Shown: positions 14,467 to 22,769 of the stretch, piece after piece
Layout of the letters: each line of letters begins with the position of its first letter
Numbering within the stretch: the stretch's first letter is position 1
Position numbers and translations under genes: made by a program
The notes under the pieces: generated by a model
The model's input: only the letters and a program-made list of their open reading frames with translations
Database searches by the model: none
Told to the model about the DNA's origin: nothing
From: Streptomyces sp. UNOB3_S3
GTDB taxonomy: Bacteria > Actinomycetota > Actinomycetes > Streptomycetales > Streptomycetaceae
Assembly: GCF_020740895.1 (NCBI RefSeq)
Contig: NZ_JAILXP010000015.1
Coordinates: 1 to 39,896 of the forward strand
Reading direction: 5' to 3'
Length of the DNA: 39,896 nt

Positions 14467-16496
14467 CCGCCGTCAGGTCCGGAGCGATTGGGGTGATCGG
14501 CGCCGGGGCAGTCGGCCAGGGCGTGGCGATGCTGCTAGCGGCCGGCGGCTGGTGCGAGTCCGTCCGCATCGTCTCCCGCACGGGTCTCTCGGCCCGGGCT
14601 CTGGTGACCGATCTGGAGGACATGTGCCAGGTCACCGGCTCCTCCGTTCGGGCGATCCACACCACCAGTCCTCGTGAGCTGGCTTCCTGCGAGGCTGTGG
14701 TGGTCTGTCCGAGGGCCGAGTTCGTCAACACCAACCGCACCAACGTACGCATGGCGGGGCTGAACGCGAACGCCCCGGTCGTTGCCACCCTGGCCCGCAC
14801 CCTGGCTCACTACCAGGGACTCGTGGTCATGGTGACCAACCCCGTCGACATCATGGCCCGCCTCTTCGCTGAGGTCTCCGGCTGCCGCCGCGTCTACGGC
14901 GTCGGCACGAACACCGACAGCGCCCGCTACCGGCTCGCTCTCGCCGCCCAGCTCGGTGTTGCAGTGGAAGGCGTCAGGGGCCACGTCATTGGCGAGCACG
15001 GCGACCAGGCCGTCGTGTGCGCCTCCTCCACCAGCGTGAACGGTCACCCCGTGGCCGTACCGGTAGGCCGAATCCGGCGCGAGCTGGCCGACCGCCCGGC
15101 CCGCATCAATGCCGGTCTCGGCCGCACCCGCTGCGGCCCCGCCGGCGCCGTCATCGCCGCCCTCCGCGTCGGCCTCGGCCTGGAGGACCGCGTGGTGGAG
15201 CTGTCCGTCAACCACGAGAACCGGTGGCTCGGAATTCCGTTGCGCTTCACCGCCGGAACCCCAACCGTGTGCCTCCCCCGACTCGATGCCGCCGAGGCCC
15301 GGCAACTCGTCGCCGCCGACGTCAAACTCCGCGACGCCTACCAGCCACTCGCCCGCCTGTACGCCCCCGCGCACCCCTCACAGAAGGAGAAGACCGCAGT
15401 GACAAGGACCGCCACCCGCATCGCCACGGCGACCCAGGCCGCGACCGTCACCAGCAACAGCACGGTGGTCACCGACTGGGCCCTGCGCTACTTCGGCCCC
15501 TGGTGGAACGCCACCAGCACCACGCCGGCCCCCGACGCCCCGGTGAACGCCGACGTCAACCCCGACCAGGTCACCGAGATCACCCAGCGCGTAGCCGACC
15601 ACCCCCACGAGGAGACTGTCTACGCCAACACCGGCATGCTGATCCACCGCGACAGCGACGGCACCGTCTTCGCAGCCCAGCCCGAGGACAAGACCGCCTA
15701 CAAGGCCGAGCCCGGCGGCCCCCTGCACATCTACGGCTGTGAGGACGTCCCCGTCGCCCTGGCCGCCGCCCGCCTCGTCCGCGAGGTCGTCCGGGGCCGG
15801 CTGCTGGCCGACGGCTGGTCGATCCTGCACGCTTCCGCCGTCGTCCGCGACGGGCAGGCGGTACTGACCTTCGGCGACAAGGGCGCCGGAAAGACCACCG
15901 TGGGGCTCCTGCTGGCCCGCGCCGGATGGCAGCTGCTGGCCAACGACCGCGTCTTCATCCGCCCCGAGGACGGCCGGCTGCGCGTCCTGCCTTGGCCCTC
16001 GGCCGCCGCCATCGGCCTCGGCCTCCTCGACGCCCTCGGCTGGTACGACCAGGTCCGCGAACGCGTCCAGCGCGGCGAACAGCTCCACCCCACCCAGCAC
16101 CAGAAGGTGACCGACGCCATCCATTCCGGCAGCCGCACACCCCTGTGGAAGGAATCCGGAAAGGAGCTGAAGCCGCAGTTCTTCCCCGACCAGCTCCACT
16201 CCTGGCTCGGCCTGACCCTGGCCACCGAAGGCCACGCGGCCCGCATCCTCTTCCCCCAGATCATCCCCGGAGCCGAACCCACCGCCCTGGACGAGGAGCG
16301 CACCGTTCGCGAAGCCGACTTCTTCACCGCCAGCACCGAAGACCGCTACCCTGACGTCTTCGGCTTCCTCCCCACCGAGACCACCAGCACCGAGCCGCTG
16401 CGCGACCGCCTGGGCGAACTGCCCCAGCACACGCTCAACCTCGGCCACGACGTCAAGGCCAACACCGACATGCTGACCCAGGTCGCCAGCGCCTGA
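14463..16496 (+). CDS. LDH/MDH-like dehydrogenase joined to an HPr-kinase/PEPCK-like P-loop domain
   Basis: 677 aa, GTG start overlapping the kinase stop. Residues 1-305 are a lactate/malate dehydrogenase-type protein: G13xG15xxG18 for NAD, TNPVDI (125-130), D152 and R155 in TDSARYR, and catalytic H179 in GEHGD. The substrate loop (CPRAEFVNTNRTNVRM) is not the standard LDH or MDH loop. Residues 313-677 resemble HPr kinase/PEPCK-type ATPases: WSILHASAVV, Walker A GDKGAGKTT (K477) and GWQLLANDRVFIRPEDG. Between them lies codon TCA (15378-15380), then AGAAGGAG and GTG (15399). This is exactly the layout of two separate genes whose TGA became TCA. Either a true fusion, a recent stop loss, or a sequence error; the second domain could also be made separately. 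Confidence 0.8.
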   Translation: MTAVRSGAIGVIGAGAVGQGVAMLLAAGGWCESVRIVSRTGLSARALVTDLEDMCQVTGSSVRAIHTTSPRELASCEAVVVCPRAEFVNTNRTNVRMAGLNANAPVVATLARTLAHYQGLVVMVTNPVDIMARLFAEVSGCRRVYGVGTNTDSARYRLALAAQLGVAVEGVRGHVIGEHGDQAVVCASSTSVNGHPVAVPVGRIRRELADRPARINAGLGRTRCGPAGAVIAALRVGLGLEDRVVELSVNHENRWLGIPLRFTAGTPTVCLPRLDAAEARQLVAADVKLRDAYQPLARLYAPAHPSQKEKTAVTRTATRIATATQAATVTSNSTVVTDWALRYFGPWWNATSTTPAPDAPVNADVNPDQVTEITQRVADHPHEETVYANTGMLIHRDSDGTVFAAQPEDKTAYKAEPGGPLHIYGCEDVPVALAAARLVREVVRGRLLADGWSILHASAVVRDGQAVLTFGDKGAGKTTVGLLLARAGWQLLANDRVFIRPEDGRLRVLPWPSAAAIGLGLLDALGWYDQVRERVQRGEQLHPTQHQKVTDAIHSGSRTPLWKESGKELKPQFFPDQLHSWLGLTLATEGHAARILFPQIIPGAEPTALDEERTVREADFFTASTEDRYPDVFGFLPTETTSTEPLRDRLGELPQHTLNLGHDVKANTDMLTQVASA

Positions 16497-16512
16497 CGGG
16501 AGGCGTGGCCAG

Positions 16513-16545
16513 CTTCTGGGCGGGGCGTGATGCCCCGCCCAGAAG
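16513..16545 (+). terminator. Strong hairpin terminator ending the cassette operon
   Basis: CTTCTGGGCGGGGC (16513-16526) and GCCCCGCCCAGAAG (16532-16545) form a perfect 14-bp stem with a 5-nt loop, 16 bp after the stop codon. There is no T tract. It marks the end of the peptide/kinase/dehydrogenase transcript. Confidence 0.8.
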
Positions 16546-16910
16546 TGCGACCGGATGTGCTCCGGCACTTTTCCTGCAACGCCGCCCCTTGGTCCTGCTC
16601 CGCTTGTACTCTGAGTCCGTCGCGCCCCAGGTGCGGCTTGCTAGGCCCCGAGCGCGGGAATGCTCGGGTGGGCAGACCTTCGACGGCGAGTGTCCGACAT
16701 CGCTCGGCCGACGGGAGTGCTGACCCTCGCACCGCGAATGCGAAACCACCATCCACACGGAAGAGGCAGTGGGCCAATGGCCCGCAGGGGCACCGCCCCA
16801 CCTGAGATTCTGGGATGTCGGCAGGGACTCGGTTCAGACCACACTTGTGGCCGGACTGAGCCTGTCGCGCGCCTGGTCCAGCCACCTGAGAAGAAGGCTG
16901 CTGGACAGGG
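16546..16910. other. Intergenic stretch without a recognised gene
   Basis: Several short frames are open here on both strands, but none has a credible ribosome site with a protein-like product. Base composition is slightly less GC-rich than the flanking operons. No repeats or tRNA sequence were seen. Confidence 0.4.
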
Positions 16911-17123
16911 ATGGAAACCGCAGGGTGGGCGGCGGCGCTCGTCAGCTTGATCGCCGGTCTCGTATGGGTGCTCGGCAGTGTTTTCGATCAGATTCCGACG
17001 CTGTGCGCGAAGGCCGTGAAGGCAATCCGTGCACTCCGTGAGGTGCGGGCCGAACTAAGGGGCGAGAACGATGGCACTGTTGGCGCGCCGCCTCCTGCGA
17101 TTGGCCCTGATCAGGACCTGTGA
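16911..17123 (+). CDS. Small single-pass membrane protein, 70 aa
   Basis: ATG at 16911, ending TGA at 17121-17123. One N-terminal membrane helix (WAAALVSLIAGLVWVLGSVF, about residues 6-25) is followed by a basic amphipathic segment (AKAVKAIRALREVRAELRG) and a Pro-rich tail. The helix-then-basic-amphipath design is coherent and unlikely in random frames, but the ribosome site (GACAGGG or the more distant GAAGAAGG) is weak. Family not recognised. It may be a remnant or small component of the same island. Confidence 0.4.
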   Translation: METAGWAAALVSLIAGLVWVLGSVFDQIPTLCAKAVKAIRALREVRAELRGENDGTVGAPPPAIGPDQDL

Positions 17124-17159
17124 GAGATCGGCGTGATCTTATCTGTTCAGGCGCACGAC

Positions 17160-17193
17160 GTCTGTGGCGGGCTGTGACGCCCCCGCCACAGAC
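17160..17193. terminator. Hairpin with 12-bp perfect stem
   Basis: GTCTGTGGCGGG (17160-17171) pairs with CCCGCCACAGAC (17182-17193) around a 10-nt loop. It could stop the small rightward gene that ends at 17123, or the degenerate leftward gene ending at 17224. Confidence 0.65.
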
Positions 17194-17223
17194 GCGGTTA
17201 CCGCAGGTCAGGCTGCTCGGGAA

Positions 17224-17562
17224 TCAGGCCTTGGCGAGCCCGAAGCCTCGCCGCCGATCCTTCGTCTCGGCCGGGACGTTGACTAGCTGTTGTCTGCCGG
17301 CCCGCCAGGCTAGTTCTCGGTGCCGGTCTGGCCAGCGTCGACGTCGATGCGTAGTCGGAGCTTCCCGACCTGCGGGTCGCTGCTGGACCTGAGACGAGGA
17401 CCGCCTGCGGGCCGCCGAAGCCGGCGTCGGGCAGCCCAGGCGCTCTGGCAACGGTGGAGTGAAGACGTTACGCGTGGACTCGGCGCCGTCAGCGAAGTCG
17501 TTCCCTCGGCATTGACGATCTTCGAAACGGTGGCCGGGGCGCACCCGACCCGCCCGGCAATA
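17224..17562 (-). pseudogene. Degenerate regulator-like remnant downstream of prpR
   Basis: Immediately below the prpR stop, a leftward frame reads DIAGRVGCAPATVSKIVNAE, which looks like a helix-turn-helix of LacI/XRE style. The frame stays open to a TAG at 17310. A shifted frame then gives QLVNVPAETKDRRRGFGLAK and ends at 17224, just before a hairpin. No start codon with a ribosome site exists and the two parts are in different frames, so I read it as a broken gene. A chance resemblance cannot be excluded. Confidence 0.3.
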
Positions 17563-19008
17563 TCACTCCCCCACCACCGGGTACGGCACCCTCGTCCGGC
17601 GGTCGGGGTCGACGGCGAGTCGGCCGCCGGCCGGTGGGCGCGCGCGTTGCGCGCAGTCGCGGCGCTCGCAGATGCGGCATCCGAGGCCGATCGGGGTGGC
17701 CGCCCGCGGGTCGTCCAGGGCGATGCCCTCCGCGTAGACCAGCCGGCCCGCGTGCCGGAGTTCGCAGCCCAGGGCGACGGCGAAGTCCGCCCGCGCGGCC
17801 CGGTGGCCGAAGCCACCGCGCGTGACGGTCCGTGCTATCCAGAAGTACCGCTTGCCGTCGGGCATCTCCGCGACCTGTGTGAGGATCCGCCCCGGCGCGG
17901 AGAACGCCTCGTACACCGTCCACAGCGGACACGTCCCGCCCAGGCGGGAGAAGTGGAAGTCCGTCGCCGACTGCCGCTTGGAGATGTTCCCGGCCCGGTC
18001 CACCCGCAGGAACGAGAAGGGCACCCCGCGCCGTCCCGTCCGCTGGAGGGTGCTGAGGCGGTGGCAGACGGTCTCGAAGCCCACGCCGAAGCGGGAGCCG
18101 AGCAGTTCGACGTCGTAGCGCAGCTCCTCGGCCGCCGTGTGGAACTTGGTGTACGGCATGAGCAGCGCGCCCGCGAAGTAGTCGGCCAGGCCGATGCGGG
18201 CCAGGGCGGCGGAGTCCAGGGAGGACAGGGCCGCGCCGTCGGCGAGGGCGTCCAGCAGGGGGGCGTGCTCCAGCAGGGCCAGCTGGGTGGCCAGTTGGAA
18301 GGCGCGCTGGCCGTCGCTGAGCCAGGGCGAGAGGAACACCAGCCCGGCCTCGGGGTCGAAGCGCCGGGCGTCGGCCGTCCGGTCCGGGGCCGTCCGGTCC
18401 GGGGCCGCCTGGACGACCGTGACGCCGTGCCGGGCCGCGAGGCGGGCGGTGAGCGCCCCGGCGGAGCGGCCGGGCCGTATCCCCAGTTCGGCCGCGGTCC
18501 GTTCGGCGGCGGTGTCGAGCGAGCCGAAGTGGTTGTGGTGCCCGTAGAAGAAGTCCCGCACCTCGTCGTGCGGTTCGGCGGGCGGCAGGGCGGTGGTGTC
18601 GCCGGGGGCGGCGAGGGCGGCGGCCCGTTCAGCGGCGTCGCGGTAGCGGCGGTGGAGGGCGACGAGGGCGCGGGCCACCTCGGGGTGGTCGCGGGCGACC
18701 TCGGCGATCTCCTCGGCGGGCGGCGGGGCCCCGGGGCCGCACGCCTCGTCGCCGAGGGCGGCCCGGAGGTCGGTGGTGAGCCGTTCCTCCTCCGCCTCGG
18801 AGAAGAACTCGGCGTCGACGCCCAGCACCTGGGCGATCCGCAGCAGCACGGAGGCGGTGAGCGGGCGCTGGTTCTGCTCGATCTGGTTGAGATAGCTGGT
18901 GGAGATGCCGAGTTCGCGGGCGAGCTCCACCTGGTTGAGGCCGTGCTCGCGGCGCAAGCGGCGCAGTTTCGCGTGCGCGTAGATCTTCCGGCCCGCCGCT
19001 CGCGCCAT
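17563..19008 (-). CDS. prpR: PrpR-type short-chain fatty acyl transcriptional regulator
   Basis: 481 aa. N-terminal XRE helix-turn-helix (ELARELGISTSYLNQIEQNQ, about residues 25-45), central ImmA/IrrE-like domain (LGIRPGRSAGALTARLAARH and FQLATQLALLEHA), and a C-terminal DUF2083 domain with clustered cysteines: GGTCPLW, LGCELRH and GLGCRICERRDC. In Mycobacterium tuberculosis PrpR this region holds an iron-sulfur cluster and binds short-chain acyl-CoA. ATG at 19008 has GGGGAGGAC upstream; the longer frame lacks homology. It diverges from prpDBC, and an inverted repeat lies in the 182-bp gap. Expected role: switch on the methylcitrate cycle when propionyl-CoA rises. Confidence 0.92.
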   Translation of the reverse strand: MARAAGRKIYAHAKLRRLRREHGLNQVELARELGISTSYLNQIEQNQRPLTASVLLRIAQVLGVDAEFFSEAEEERLTTDLRAALGDEACGPGAPPPAEEIAEVARDHPEVARALVALHRRYRDAAERAAALAAPGDTTALPPAEPHDEVRDFFYGHHNHFGSLDTAAERTAAELGIRPGRSAGALTARLAARHGVTVVQAAPDRTAPDRTADARRFDPEAGLVFLSPWLSDGQRAFQLATQLALLEHAPLLDALADGAALSSLDSAALARIGLADYFAGALLMPYTKFHTAAEELRYDVELLGSRFGVGFETVCHRLSTLQRTGRRGVPFSFLRVDRAGNISKRQSATDFHFSRLGGTCPLWTVYEAFSAPGRILTQVAEMPDGKRYFWIARTVTRGGFGHRAARADFAVALGCELRHAGRLVYAEGIALDDPRAATPIGLGCRICERRDCAQRARPPAGGRLAVDPDRRTRVPYPVVGE

Positions 19009-19042
19009 ACCGTCCTCCCCTTCGAAGTTCCCCACGCCCCCT

Positions 19043-19074
19043 GTTGCGAAAGTAGCATCCGCATGTTTCGCAAC
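19043..19074. promoter_or_regulatory. Inverted repeat operator between prpR and prpD
   Basis: GTTGCGAAA (19043-19051) and TTTCGCAAC (19066-19074) are perfect inverted copies with a 14-bp spacer. A further TTTCGC (19075-19080) and ATTCGCAG follow. The half-site resembles the TTTGCAAA/TTTGCG-type elements reported for RamB/PrpR-family regulators. The site lies 35 bp upstream of the prpR start and 117 bp upstream of prpD, so one bound regulator could control both. Confidence 0.65.
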
Positions 19075-19190
19075 TTTCGCGGATTCGCAGCTCGGAGCTG
19101 TACGGATTCCGCAGGGTGGAGCCGTCGCGGACGGCGGACGGAGCGGGCAGGCTCGTTCCCGGAAGCCCCCGCACCACTCCGAGGAGTCCC

Positions 19191-20711
19191 GTGATCGACC
19201 ACCGGATACGCGTCCACCCCAGCGCCGCCCCGCTGCCCCGCGAGGATCAGCTCGCCTGGAAGCTCGCGGCCGTCGCCACCGCCACCCCACCGGCCCCAGA
19301 ACTCGACCCCGACGCCGCCGCGATGGCCGTCAACCGGGTCGTCGACAACACCGCCGTCGCCGTCGCCTCGCTGGCGCGCCGCCCGGTGGCCGTCGCCCGG
19401 TCGCAGGCCCTCCCCCACCGGGCCGGGCCCGGCGCCTCCGTCCTCGGCGCCCCGGCCGGGGCGCGGGTCTCCCCGGAGTGGGCGGCCTGGGCCAATGGCA
19501 CGGCCGTCCGGGAACTGGACTTCCACGACACGTTCCTGGCCGCCGACTACTCCCACCCCGGCGACAACATCCCGCCCCTGCTGGCCGTCGCCCAGCACAC
19601 CGGCCGCTCCGGCGCCGATCTGCTGCGCGGCATCGTCGCCGCGTACGAGGTGCACGTCGCCCTCGTCAAGGGTGTCTGTCTGCACGAGCACCGCATCGAC
19701 CACGTCGCCCACCTGGGCGCGGCCGCCGTCTGCGGCCTCGGGGCGATGCTGCGGCTGCCCACGGAGACGGTGTACCAGGCCGTGCAGCAGGCGGTGCACA
19801 CCACGACCGCCACGCGGCAGTCCCGCAAGGGCGAGATCTCCAGCTGGAAGGCGTTCGCGCCGGCGTTCGCGGGGAAGGCGGCGGTCGAGGCCGTGGACCG
19901 CGCGATGCGCGGCGAGGGCTCCCCGTCGCCGATCTACGAGGGCGAGGACGGCTTCCTGGCCTGGCTGCTGGGCGGCCCGGACGTCGAGTACACCGTTACG
20001 CTGCCGGAGCCCGGGGAGGCCCTGCGCGGCATCCTGGAGACGTATACCAAGGAGCACTCCGCCGAGTACCAGGCGCAGGCCGTCATCGACCTCGCCCGGC
20101 GGCTGGGGCCCCGGATCGGGCCCCTGGACCGCGTCGAGCGGATCGTCCTCCACACCAGCCACCACACCCACCAGGTGATCGGCTCCGGATCCGGTGACCC
20201 GCAGAAGTACGACCCCGGGGCCGCCCGGGAGACGCTGGACCACTCCGTGCCGTACGTCTTCGCCGTCGCCCTGGAGGACGGCGCCTGGCACCACGAGCGC
20301 TCCTACGCGCCCGAGCGCGCCCGCCGGCCGGAGACCGTGGCGCTGTGGCGGAAGGTCTCGACGGTGGAGGACCCGGAGTGGACCCGCCGCTACCACGACC
20401 CCGACCCGGGGCGCCGGGCCTTCGGCGGCCGGGCGGTGGTCACCCTGACCGACGGCGCGGTGATCGAGGACGAGCTGGCCGTCGCCGCCGCCCACCCCGC
20501 CGGGGCCCGGCCCTTCGGGCGCGCGGACTACGCCGCCAAGTTCCGCGCCCTCGCGGAGGGCCGCGTCGAGCCGAAGGAACAGGACCGGTTCCTGGAGACG
20601 GCCGGCCGGCTCGCCGGGCTGGACGCGGCCGGCCTGGACGGGCTGTTCCCCGCCGTCGACACCGCCGCGCTCGCCGCGTACGACGCCGGGCTGCCCAAGG
20701 GGCTGTTCTGA
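19191..20711 (+). CDS. prpD: 2-methylcitrate dehydratase PrpD
   Basis: 506 aa MmgE/PrpD family protein; it dehydrates 2-methylcitrate in propionate degradation. Recognisable blocks: [70 protein letters not shown] and [16 protein letters not shown] chose GTG at 19191 because GAGGAG precedes it and the family N-terminus ([12 protein letters not shown]) follows; the upstream extension falls in the promoter. It overlaps prpB by TGATG at 20709-20713. Confidence 0.94.
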   Translation: MIDHRIRVHPSAAPLPREDQLAWKLAAVATATPPAPELDPDAAAMAVNRVVDNTAVAVASLARRPVAVARSQALPHRAGPGASVLGAPAGARVSPEWAAWANGTAVRELDFHDTFLAADYSHPGDNIPPLLAVAQHTGRSGADLLRGIVAAYEVHVALVKGVCLHEHRIDHVAHLGAAAVCGLGAMLRLPTETVYQAVQQAVHTTTATRQSRKGEISSWKAFAPAFAGKAAVEAVDRAMRGEGSPSPIYEGEDGFLAWLLGGPDVEYTVTLPEPGEALRGILETYTKEHSAEYQAQAVIDLARRLGPRIGPLDRVERIVLHTSHHTHQVIGSGSGDPQKYDPGAARETLDHSVPYVFAVALEDGAWHHERSYAPERARRPETVALWRKVSTVEDPEWTRRYHDPDPGRRAFGGRAVVTLTDGAVIEDELAVAAAHPAGARPFGRADYAAKFRALAEGRVEPKEQDRFLETAGRLAGLDAAGLDGLFPAVDTAALAAYDAGLPKGLF

Positions 20712-21616
20712 TGCTGCACACCCGCACCACCCCCACCGAGCGGCGCCGCGCGTTCCGTGAGCGGCTCGCCTCCGGGCGGCTGCTGCGCGTACCGGGCGCC
20801 GTCAACCCGCTCTCCGCGCGCCTGATCCAGGAGACCGGCTTCGACGCCGTCTACCTCTCCGGGGCCGTGCTCTCCGCCGACCTCGGCCTGCCCGACATCG
20901 GGCTCACCACCGCGACCGAACTGGCCGCCCGCGCCCAGCAGGTCTGCCGCGTCACCGACCTGCCCGCCCTCATCGACGCGGACACCGGCTTCGGCGGCCC
21001 GCTCAACGCCGCCCGGACCGTCCAGCTGATGGAGGACGCTGGCCTGGCCGGGCTCCACCTGGAGGACCAGGTGGACCCCAAGCGCTGCGGGCACCTCGAC
21101 GGCAAGGCCGTGGTGCCGCGCGAGGACATGGCGCGGCGGGTACGGGCCGCCGCCGGCGCCCGCCGGGACCCGGACTTCCTGCTGATGGCCCGCACCGACG
21201 CCCGCGCCGTGGAGGGCCTGGCCGCGGCGATCGACCGCGCGAAGGCGTACGTGGACGCCGGCGCCGACGCCGTCTTCCCCGAGGCCCTTGCAGACGAAAG
21301 GGAGTTCGAGGCGTTCCGCGCGGCCGTGGACGTCCCGCTGCTTGCCAACATGACCGAGTTCGGCAAGAGCCGGCTGCTGGACGCCCGCACGCTCGAGGAC
21401 CTCGGCTACAACATCGTCCTCTACCCGGTCACGCTGCTGCGCCTGGTCATGGGCGCCGTCGAGGACGGTCTGCGCGCGCTGGCCGCCGAGGGGACCCAGG
21501 AATCCCTGCTCCCCCGGATGCAGACCCGGTCGCGGCTGTACGAGCTCCTCGGCTACGAGGAGTACACGGCCTTCGACGCGTCGGTCTTCGGCTTCACTCT
21601 CCCGCCCGGCACCTGA
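20711..21616 (+). CDS. prpB: 2-methylisocitrate lyase PrpB
   Basis: 301 aa isocitrate lyase/PEP mutase superfamily TIM barrel; it splits 2-methylisocitrate to pyruvate and succinate. The diagnostic KRCGH motif is present (K124-H128, catalytic C126). Metal-ligand loops are also recognisable: ALIDADTGFGG, GLHLEDQ and MARTDARAVEG. NIVLYPVTLLRLVMGA is typical of methylisocitrate lyase. Translationally coupled to prpD. Confidence 0.95.
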   Translation: MLHTRTTPTERRRAFRERLASGRLLRVPGAVNPLSARLIQETGFDAVYLSGAVLSADLGLPDIGLTTATELAARAQQVCRVTDLPALIDADTGFGGPLNAARTVQLMEDAGLAGLHLEDQVDPKRCGHLDGKAVVPREDMARRVRAAAGARRDPDFLLMARTDARAVEGLAAAIDRAKAYVDAGADAVFPEALADEREFEAFRAAVDVPLLANMTEFGKSRLLDARTLEDLGYNIVLYPVTLLRLVMGAVEDGLRALAAEGTQESLLPRMQTRSRLYELLGYEEYTAFDASVFGFTLPPGT

Positions 21617-21637
21617 CCCGACCCCCGGAGGTTTCCC

Positions 21638-22765
21638 ATGACACTCAGCATCCACCGCGGGCTGGCCGGGGTCGTCGTCGACACCACCGCCATCTCGACC
21701 GTCATCGAGGAGAGCAACTCGCTGACGTACCGCGGCTATCCGGTACAGGAGCTGGCCGACCGGCGTTCGTTCGAGGAGGTCGCCTTTCTGCTGTGGCACG
21801 GCGAGCTCCCCGACGCCGGGCAGCTGCGGGAGTTCGGCGCGCGCGAGCGCGCCCTGCGGCCGCTGGGCCGCTCGACCGCGGAGCTGCTGGCCCGGCTGCC
21901 CCGGACGTGCCACCCGATGGACGTGCTGCGGACCGCCGTCAGCCTGTTCGGCGCGGAGGACCCCGCCGAGGACGACGGCAGCCCGGCCGCCAACCGCGCC
22001 AAGTCCCTGGCGCTGCTGGCGAAGCTGCCGGTGGTGGTCGCCGCCGGCCACCGCGGGCGGCGCGGCCTCGACCCGATCCCGCCCGACCCCTCGCTGGGCC
22101 TGGCCGAGAACTTCTTCCACATGTGCTTCGGCGAGGTGCCGGACCCGGAGGTGGTGCGCTGCTTCGAGGTCTCCCTGATCCTGTACGCCGAGCACAGCTT
22201 CAACGCCTCGACGTTCACCGCCCGTGTGGTGACGTCCACGCTCTCCGACCTCTACAGCGCGGTGACGGCCGCCGTCGGCGCGCTCAAGGGGCCGCTGCAC
22301 GGCGGGGCCAACGAGGCGGTGATGCGGACGCTGGAGGAGATCGGCGACCCGGCGCGGGCCGGCGAGTGGCTGGCGTCGGCACTGGCCGCCAAGCGCAAGG
22401 TCATGGGCTTCGGCCACCGCGTCTACAAGCACGGGGACTCGCGGGTGCCACTGATGCAGCGGGCCACGGACCGGCTCCTCGCCCTGTCCGCCGCCGACCC
22501 GGGGACCGCCCGCCTGGCGGCCCTCCACACGGCCCTGCGCGAAGCGATGGCCGCCCGTACGGGCATCCACCCCAACCTCGACTACCCGGCGGGGCTCGCG
22601 TACCACCTGATGGGGTTCGACATCCCGTCCTTCACCCCCATCTTCGTGATGAGCCGCGTCACGGGCTGGACGGCGCACATCACCGAACAACTGGCCCACA
22701 ACGCGCTGATCAGGCCGCTGGGCGCGTACAACGGTCCGGGGCAGCGGGTGGTGCCGGCCGCCTGA
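21638..22765 (+). CDS. prpC: 2-methylcitrate synthase / citrate synthase PrpC
   Basis: 375 aa citrate-synthase family, the length typical of small bacterial 2-methylcitrate synthases. Conserved parts: GLAGVVVDTTAIS, SLTYRGYPVQELA, AEHSFNASTFTARV, LHGGANEAV, the catalytic histidine region MGFGHRVYKHGDSR, and the Asp-containing GFDIPSFTPIF. It condenses propionyl-CoA with oxaloacetate. CCCGGAGG precedes the ATG. Its stop is only 4 bp from the stop of the convergent sigma-factor gene, with no separate terminator visible. Confidence 0.94.
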   Translation: MTLSIHRGLAGVVVDTTAISTVIEESNSLTYRGYPVQELADRRSFEEVAFLLWHGELPDAGQLREFGARERALRPLGRSTAELLARLPRTCHPMDVLRTAVSLFGAEDPAEDDGSPAANRAKSLALLAKLPVVVAAGHRGRRGLDPIPPDPSLGLAENFFHMCFGEVPDPEVVRCFEVSLILYAEHSFNASTFTARVVTSTLSDLYSAVTAAVGALKGPLHGGANEAVMRTLEEIGDPARAGEWLASALAAKRKVMGFGHRVYKHGDSRVPLMQRATDRLLALSAADPGTARLAALHTALREAMAARTGIHPNLDYPAGLAYHLMGFDIPSFTPIFVMSRVTGWTAHITEQLAHNALIRPLGAYNGPGQRVVPAA

Positions 22766-22769
22766 CCCG

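Noticed and set aside
15371..15410. Annotating the dehydrogenase and kinase domains as two separate genes
   Set aside because: No stop codon interrupts the frame in the sequence as given; the internal start is reported as an observation instead.
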